DNA of 6,678 bases from Candidatus Thorarchaeota archaeon MP11T_1 (GTDB lineage: Archaea > Asgardarchaeota > Thorarchaeia > Thorarchaeales > Thorarchaeaceae), in the NCBI GenBank assembly GCA_002825515.1, contig PJET01000089.1, positions 1-6,678 on the forward strand, in the 5' to 3' direction. Shown here piece by piece: positions 5,931 to 6,678 of this stretch (its first letter is position 1; each line of letters opens with the position of its first letter). The notes beneath the pieces are model-generated. The model had not been told where the DNA came from, ran no database searches, and was given only the letters and a program-made list of their open reading frames with translations. The position numbers were made by a program, and so were the translations under genes.

Positions 5931-6638
5931 TCACTTGAGTTTGTCCTGTGACTGAAGTATTAGATATGTGACTCCTCCCGCATATGCCGAAACTATTCTC
6001 TTGATTCGATGTGCATCACTCAATTTGTTGATATCCCCTGACGAGATATCCGACCGGGCTGACTCCTCTGCAATGAATCTAGAAACCCATAGAAGATTCA
6101 TGAGTGCATCCCCTAACTCAAGAAGCTGAATCAATCTGTAGGAGGTTTCAAAGCAAAGCGCCTGTGTGAATCTTTCAGCTTCATCATCAAGTGAGTCCAA
6201 ATGGCTCTCGACAACCTCTACGATTGCATCGAATGCTTCCTCTACTTGGTCAATGATAGTTACTTCAGGGATGTTACCCAATTTCTTCTCTTCTAGACTC
6301 TGCTTCAATGAAGATAGAACAACTTTGAAGCGACGCTCAGGACTGATTCTTGGTTTCTCACCTATTTTCGCTCGTTGCTTGTAGTCACTCAATTCCTCAA
6401 ACAATTCTTTACCCGCATTATTGGACTCAAGCAATCTTTGCGCAATCTTGTTCTTCTCACCACTCAACAGATTGATGAACAAAGAAAGTTCTCTGTTCTG
6501 GCCTTTACCATGACGGATACGCATGGTTTCTGTGTAGTGATCTGCAAGTTCTTGGATTAGAAAAGTCATGAAGTCATGATTACTCCACTTCTTTCTAGTT
6601 CCGTTTGTATCAACTGAAAACATAGAACATGTAGTCAT
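5931..6638 (-). CDS. Hypothetical mostly alpha-helical protein, about 235 aa, start uncertain
   Basis: I do not recognise this protein. From the ATG at 6638 it has 235 residues. It is probably soluble: no signal peptide or strong membrane segment. Most of it is predicted helical by eye, with charged heptad-like stretches: SNHDFMTFLIQELADHY (19-35), NRELSLFINLL (48-58), about 62-92, and a strongly acidic helix at 128-156 (VEEAFDAIVEVVESHLDSLDDE). A hydrophobic helix pair (169-192) and a closing helix (207-230) follow. This suggests an all-alpha bundle that mediates protein contacts; no catalytic motif is seen. There is no SD before the ATG, unlike the neighbouring genes. The same frame stays open for all 13 further codons to the window edge (FKTLDVLARSATK), so the true start may lie beyond the window. 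Met6 at 6623 is another candidate. It converges on the por operon and ends 162 bases from porB. Confidence 0.7.
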   Translation of the reverse strand: MTTCSMFSVDTNGTRKKWSNHDFMTFLIQELADHYTETMRIRHGKGQNRELSLFINLLSGEKNKIAQRLLESNNAGKELFEELSDYKQRAKIGEKPRISPERRFKVVLSSLKQSLEEKKLGNIPEVTIIDQVEEAFDAIVEVVESHLDSLDDEAERFTQALCFETSYRLIQLLELGDALMNLLWVSRFIAEESARSDISSGDINKLSDAHRIKRIVSAYAGGVTYLILQSQDKLK

Positions 6639-6678
6639 TTTTGTCGCAGATCTGGCTAGGACATCAAGTGTTTTGAAT

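Noticed and set aside
6166..6560. Two plus-strand ORFs (72 and 61 aa) opposite the right-hand gene
   Set aside because: They are Ser/Leu-rich antisense readings of the helical minus-strand protein, with no SD. Codon content favours the minus strand.
1..6678. Mobile elements, CRISPR arrays, defence system or toxin-antitoxin pair
   Set aside because: I found no transposase or integrase motif, no regularly spaced repeats, no terminal inverted repeats and no nuclease or toxin signature on either strand.

Overview
The window looks archaeal. It carries a ferredoxin-dependent 2-oxoacid oxidoreductase split into separate delta, alpha and beta genes (the archaeal-type arrangement), GGAGG-type ribosome binding sites, oligo-T tracts at gene ends, and a large secreted beta-rich protein with many N-glycosylation sequons. 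This combination, and the style of the surface protein, would fit an Asgard archaeon such as Thorarchaeia. The lineage is an inference from style, not from a marker gene. I see no tRNA, rRNA, CRISPR array, insertion sequence or phage gene.

Layout. Positions 1-1704 (minus) hold the N-terminal 568 residues of a large exported protein that runs off the left edge. Positions 1833-2345 (minus) hold a small hypothetical protein whose start is better placed at a TTG behind a GGAGG. Positions 2409-3212 (minus) hold a nitrilase-superfamily amidohydrolase with its catalytic Glu-Lys-Cys triad intact. A 190-base divergent intergenic region (3213-3402) follows, with repeats and an RNA-fold candidate. Positions 3403-5768 (plus) hold a compact porD-porA-porB operon. 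A possible 40-residue single-pass membrane protein lies at 5799-5921 (plus). At the right end, a minus-strand, mostly helical protein of unknown function (5931-6638) may continue past the window edge.

How the genes work together. PorD (2x[4Fe-4S]), PorA and PorB (TPP and one [4Fe-4S]) would form three of the four subunits of pyruvate (or a related 2-oxoacid):ferredoxin oxidoreductase, which makes acyl-CoA, CO2 and reduced ferredoxin. The gamma subunit gene is not in the window, so it must be encoded elsewhere, perhaps shared with a paralogous complex. The divergently transcribed nitrilase homologue could, if it is an omega-amidase, release 2-oxoacids. That link is positional only.

Most of the window is ordinary central metabolism. 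The points most worth a second look are the cryptic transmembrane ORF just after porB and in its frame, the porD leader that can form two mutually exclusive hairpins, and the absence of porG.
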